Shown: piece after piece, positions 55,100 to 57,231 of the stretch
How the letters are laid out: the number at the start of each line of letters is the position of its first letter
How positions within the stretch are numbered: the first letter of the stretch is position 1
NCBI RefSeq assembly: GCF_019042275.1
Contig: NZ_JAHQCW010000011.1
Location: forward strand, 69,543-126,773
Source: Diplocloster agilis
GTDB taxonomy: Bacteria > Bacillota > Clostridia > Lachnospirales > Lachnospiraceae
DNA: 57,231 bases
Reading direction: 5' to 3'
Made by a program: the position numbers and the translations under genes
The notes under the pieces: generated by a model
Databases searched by the model: none
The model's input: only the letters and a program-made list of their open reading frames with translations
Told to the model about the DNA's origin: nothing

Positions 55100-56272
55100 A
55101 TGAAAAAGTCAGGATTAAATCTTATCGGTGTTAAGGAATTTAACCGCGCTTTGATCTTGCAGCTGATATCGACCAGCAGCAAGACTACCAGAAATAATCT
55201 GGCTAAGGCATCGAAACTGACCTCTATGACCCTGACCAACATCACATCGGAGTTGCTGCAGCAGAATATTATCGTAGAATCTGATATGGAAAATGATGTG
55301 AAGAATGTGGGACGTAACCCCAAATATCTGACCATCTCTCCAAACTCTCCGTTAGTTGCCGGAATATGGGTATCCAAAGATTTTTTATTTGGAATACTGA
55401 GTGATTTCAGCCTGAACCTGATTGCGGCCAAGCGGGAAGAATTCCGGCCGGATGAAACCCCGGATACGATTTTGCAAAGGATCTGGCATCTGGCGGATCA
55501 TCTGCTGCACTTAAGCGAAAGGCTGGTTCTGGGGATAGGGATCTCCACCATCGGCGTCGTCGACACGCTTCACGGCATTATTAAAAATGTAACGAACTTC
55601 TTCGATATCAAAGAACTGGACATCCTGGGATACTTACAGCCCAGGCTTCCGATTCCCGTTTACGTAAAAAACGATATGCAAGCCGCCGCGCTGTGCGAAA
55701 TGTACTACGGCATCGGCCGGGAAAAAGAGAATTTCCTATATATCGGGCTCACAAACGGAATCGCCTCCGCCATCGTATCCAACCGGCAGCTGGTCAACAA
55801 CCTCACCGGCTCCTGCGGAGAGCTGGGCCATACCACGATCAACTTCGACGGCCCCAAGTGCAACTGCGGAAACCGGGGCTGTCTGGAACTGTACGCCAGT
55901 GTGCCCGTGATCCTATCCAAAATAAACGAGGCCTGCGGAACAGAATTTACGGTTTTCCGGGAAGCCATGGAATATTGCAAGACCTCTCCCAAGGCCTACA
56001 GCATCCTTGAGAATGTCTCCGAGCAATTCGCCTATGCACTGAACAACCTGATCAACATCATAGATATCAGCACCGTGGTTTTCGGCCATTCAGCCTTCTA
56101 TCTCCCCGATGAGATCCTGGCCTCCATAGCCTACACGGTCAATCAGATCAGCATCTTCAAAAACAACCGCACGATCCGCATCTTCAAGACCCGTTTCGAG
56201 GATAACAGCGCCCTATACGGATCTGTCTGCATCGTCCTGGATCAGCTGTTCACCGGAAAGATTACTATATAA
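55100..56272 (+). CDS. ROK family transcriptional regulator (NagC/XylR-like)
   Basis: A 390-residue protein with an N-terminal winged helix (about 12-70: NLAKASKLTSMTLTNITSEL) and a ROK sugar-binding domain. The zinc motif CNCGNRGCLE is intact near residue 255, and GSCGELGHTTI precedes it with the conserved His. Having the DNA-binding part makes it a regulator, usually a repressor released by a sugar, rather than a kinase. The ATG 55100 follows CAGGAG; a TTG two codons upstream is in frame. It closes the sugar locus and probably binds its promoters. Confidence 0.92.
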   Translation: MKKSGLNLIGVKEFNRALILQLISTSSKTTRNNLAKASKLTSMTLTNITSELLQQNIIVESDMENDVKNVGRNPKYLTISPNSPLVAGIWVSKDFLFGILSDFSLNLIAAKREEFRPDETPDTILQRIWHLADHLLHLSERLVLGIGISTIGVVDTLHGIIKNVTNFFDIKELDILGYLQPRLPIPVYVKNDMQAAALCEMYYGIGREKENFLYIGLTNGIASAIVSNRQLVNNLTGSCGELGHTTINFDGPKCNCGNRGCLELYASVPVILSKINEACGTEFTVFREAMEYCKTSPKAYSILENVSEQFAYALNNLINIIDISTVVFGHSAFYLPDEILASIAYTVNQISIFKNNRTIRIFKTRFEDNSALYGSVCIVLDQLFTGKITI

Positions 56273-56441
56273 ATGTAATCCTCCAAAAGTAAATACCACA
56301 GCAAACGAATCACAGAATTCCAGGCTACATATGTTGGTTATTAAGCAACTGAATACTACGTAAATTAACTGCTAAGCATACTAACCACTAAGCATACTAA
56401 CTATAAAGCAAACCGATAATTTAACACACTAATAATTAAGC

Positions 56442-56474
56442 AAAGGCAGATGCTAAAAATAAACATCTGCCTTT
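56442..56474 (+). terminator. Intrinsic terminator downstream of the ROK gene
   Basis: AAAGGCAGATG (56442-56452) pairs with CATCTGCCTTT (56464-56474), with T-rich sequence after. It is 170 bases past the ROK stop; a direct repeat CTAAGCATACTAAC (56372-56385) recurs as AAGCATACTAAC at 56390-56401. Confidence 0.7.
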
Positions 56475-57021
56475 TATATTAAATCTTTAAGTGTTCATTA
56501 GAACTTGCTTATGCCCCTTCATATCTGGGTCCTATGTATACGCCACACATTATCGCATCCTGCACCTTTTGCCATCATCTTCGTCTCTTCTACGTCTTTA
56601 TAACCTCTATTACACATATGAACTCCACATTTAAATAAGCCTACTCTTTTATAAATATATTTTACATTTAAATACAAATAAATAGATACATTTTCATCTT
56701 ATATGTGTCTTACTATTTCTTAACATTAAGATATATAACTCAAAACGAAAAAAGTAATCCAAATTTTATAAAATACTCCCCTCCCCCATCTCCCGCTTAT
56801 GCAAGCGCAAATGCCTAGCAAGCCATTCCCACCAGTACAACCATTGGATATCTGTTTTCCTCTGTTCCCTTCTGTTTTTCTCTGTTTCTCTCTGCCGTCA
56901 ATAGCCACTCCATTACTGACCTGCCAGAACACACCCCCCATTATAAAATCATCCGATCAAAATAACTTTCCTCACAACCACCGAAAGTTCTAAATCCGGA
57001 GGGAAAAGAAACTCCATGCCG
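56475..57021. other. AT-rich gap with no supported gene
   Basis: About 550 bases, AT-rich to about 56760 and then pyrimidine-rich. Short open frames exist on both strands but lack ribosome sites and protein-like composition. Confidence 0.6.
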
Positions 57022-57133
57022 GACTCGGGTCTTCCACGGGGTGGGGTATGCACGTTGCTTTAGGCTGGAGAGGGGACGGTATCTGGGGGCTGCCGGCCGC
57101 CGGGGCCTTTTGTGTCTCCCCAGGAGCGCATAC
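57022..57133. repeat. Single arm related to palindrome C
   Basis: About 110 bases that align with the left-arm orientation of palindrome C: shared blocks include GTATGC followed by CGTTGCTT, GGGG.C.G..GGC.GCCGG and CTTTTGTGTCTCCCC, then GGAGCGC. The matching second arm is not in the window; similarity stops at about 57133. Confidence 0.75.
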
Positions 57134-57137
57134 AATG

Positions 57138-57170
57138 TTGTCAACTTAAGATAAAAAAAGTACTTGACAA
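57138..57170. promoter_or_regulatory. Inverted repeat before a possible gene start
   Basis: TTGTCAA (57138-57144) pairs with TTGACAA (57164-57170). It begins 4 bases after palindrome-arm similarity ends and may be an operator or the end of an inserted element. Confidence 0.4.
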
Positions 57171-57180
57171 GGTGGTGAAA

Positions 57181-57231
57181 ATGTGCAGCGAAGCAATTAA
57201 TTATAAAATAATTGATTGCGAGGGAGTATTA
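57181..57231 (+). CDS. Possible start of a gene cut by the window end
   Basis: An ATG at 57181 preceded by AAGGTGG opens a frame that stays open for the 17 codons left in the window, beginning MCSEAINYKIIDCEGVL. I do not recognise it. Its place right after the truncated palindrome arm makes a mobile-element gene possible. Confidence 0.35.
   Translation, partial: MCSEAINYKIIDCEGVL

Noticed and set aside
1-57231. CRISPR arrays, tRNA or rRNA genes, prophage genes
   Set aside because: No regularly spaced spacer-repeat arrays, no tRNA-like cloverleaf or rRNA sequence and no phage structural genes were recognised.

Overview
The window reads as a chromosomal segment of a spore-former-type Firmicute, most likely Lachnospiraceae (Clostridia). 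The basis is gene content: the cdaA-cdaR-glmM block, uvrBA, RecD2, a YesMN/ROK-controlled sugar ABC locus without its own ATPase, lipobox solute-binding proteins, Gram-positive style ribosome binding sites (AGGAGG), and mid-GC genes set in AT-rich gaps. I cannot place it to genus from sequence alone. No rRNA, tRNA, CRISPR array or prophage was seen.

Layout. (1) 1-8785: cell-surface polysaccharide genes: an MBOAT O-acyltransferase, a GT2, a GtrB/DPMS-like polyprenyl-phosphate glycosyltransferase, a GT-C membrane glycosyltransferase, a two-gene membrane unit with a DUF2142 protein, and a GT11 fucosyltransferase. (2) 8786-9786: two giant palindromes, no gene. (3) 9787-15101 (minus): a c-di-AMP/peptidoglycan operon: two membrane proteins, cdaA, cdaR, glmM, ptsH. 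(4) 15134-20311 (minus): comF, recD2, mreB and a YegS/DgkB lipid kinase. (5) 20580-21719: an orphan gene with a near-consensus promoter. (6) 21755-26597 (minus): uvrB-uvrA. (7) 26762-28249: an AlbA_2 (Schlafen-like) regulator-type gene whose upstream region resembles the uvrB upstream region. (8) 28755-34845 (minus): a signalling operon encoding a solute-binding protein fused to a 5'-nucleotidase C-terminal domain, a hybrid histidine kinase and a diguanylate cyclase; near-identical terminator hairpins bracket it. (9) 34983-36555 (minus): an ECF sigma factor with an ECF-like promoter, a zinc-ribbon protein and a small membrane protein. (10) 36627-39939 (minus): a multi-PAS hybrid histidine kinase with a structured leader. 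(11) 40727-56272: a carbohydrate-use locus: solute-binding protein, two permeases, a GHL6-type glycosidase broken by one in-frame amber codon, a beta-lactamase-fold hydrolase, a GH20-like glycosidase, an SGNH esterase, and the divergent regulators YesM, YesN and ROK. (12) 56273-57231: AT-rich gap, one arm of a palindrome related to the one at 40 kb, and the possible start of an inserted element.

The most unusual content is a set of giant, imperfect, sometimes branched intergenic palindromes (8820-9147, 9309-9785, 40024-40577, 49227-49485, and a one-armed relative at 57022-57133). They lie next to gene ends, pair over about 110 to 220 bases per arm, and are unlike ordinary terminators in size. 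The second candidate novel system is the solute-binding/5'-nucleotidase fusion with its hybrid kinase and diguanylate cyclase, which looks like an extracellular ligand to c-di-GMP pathway.
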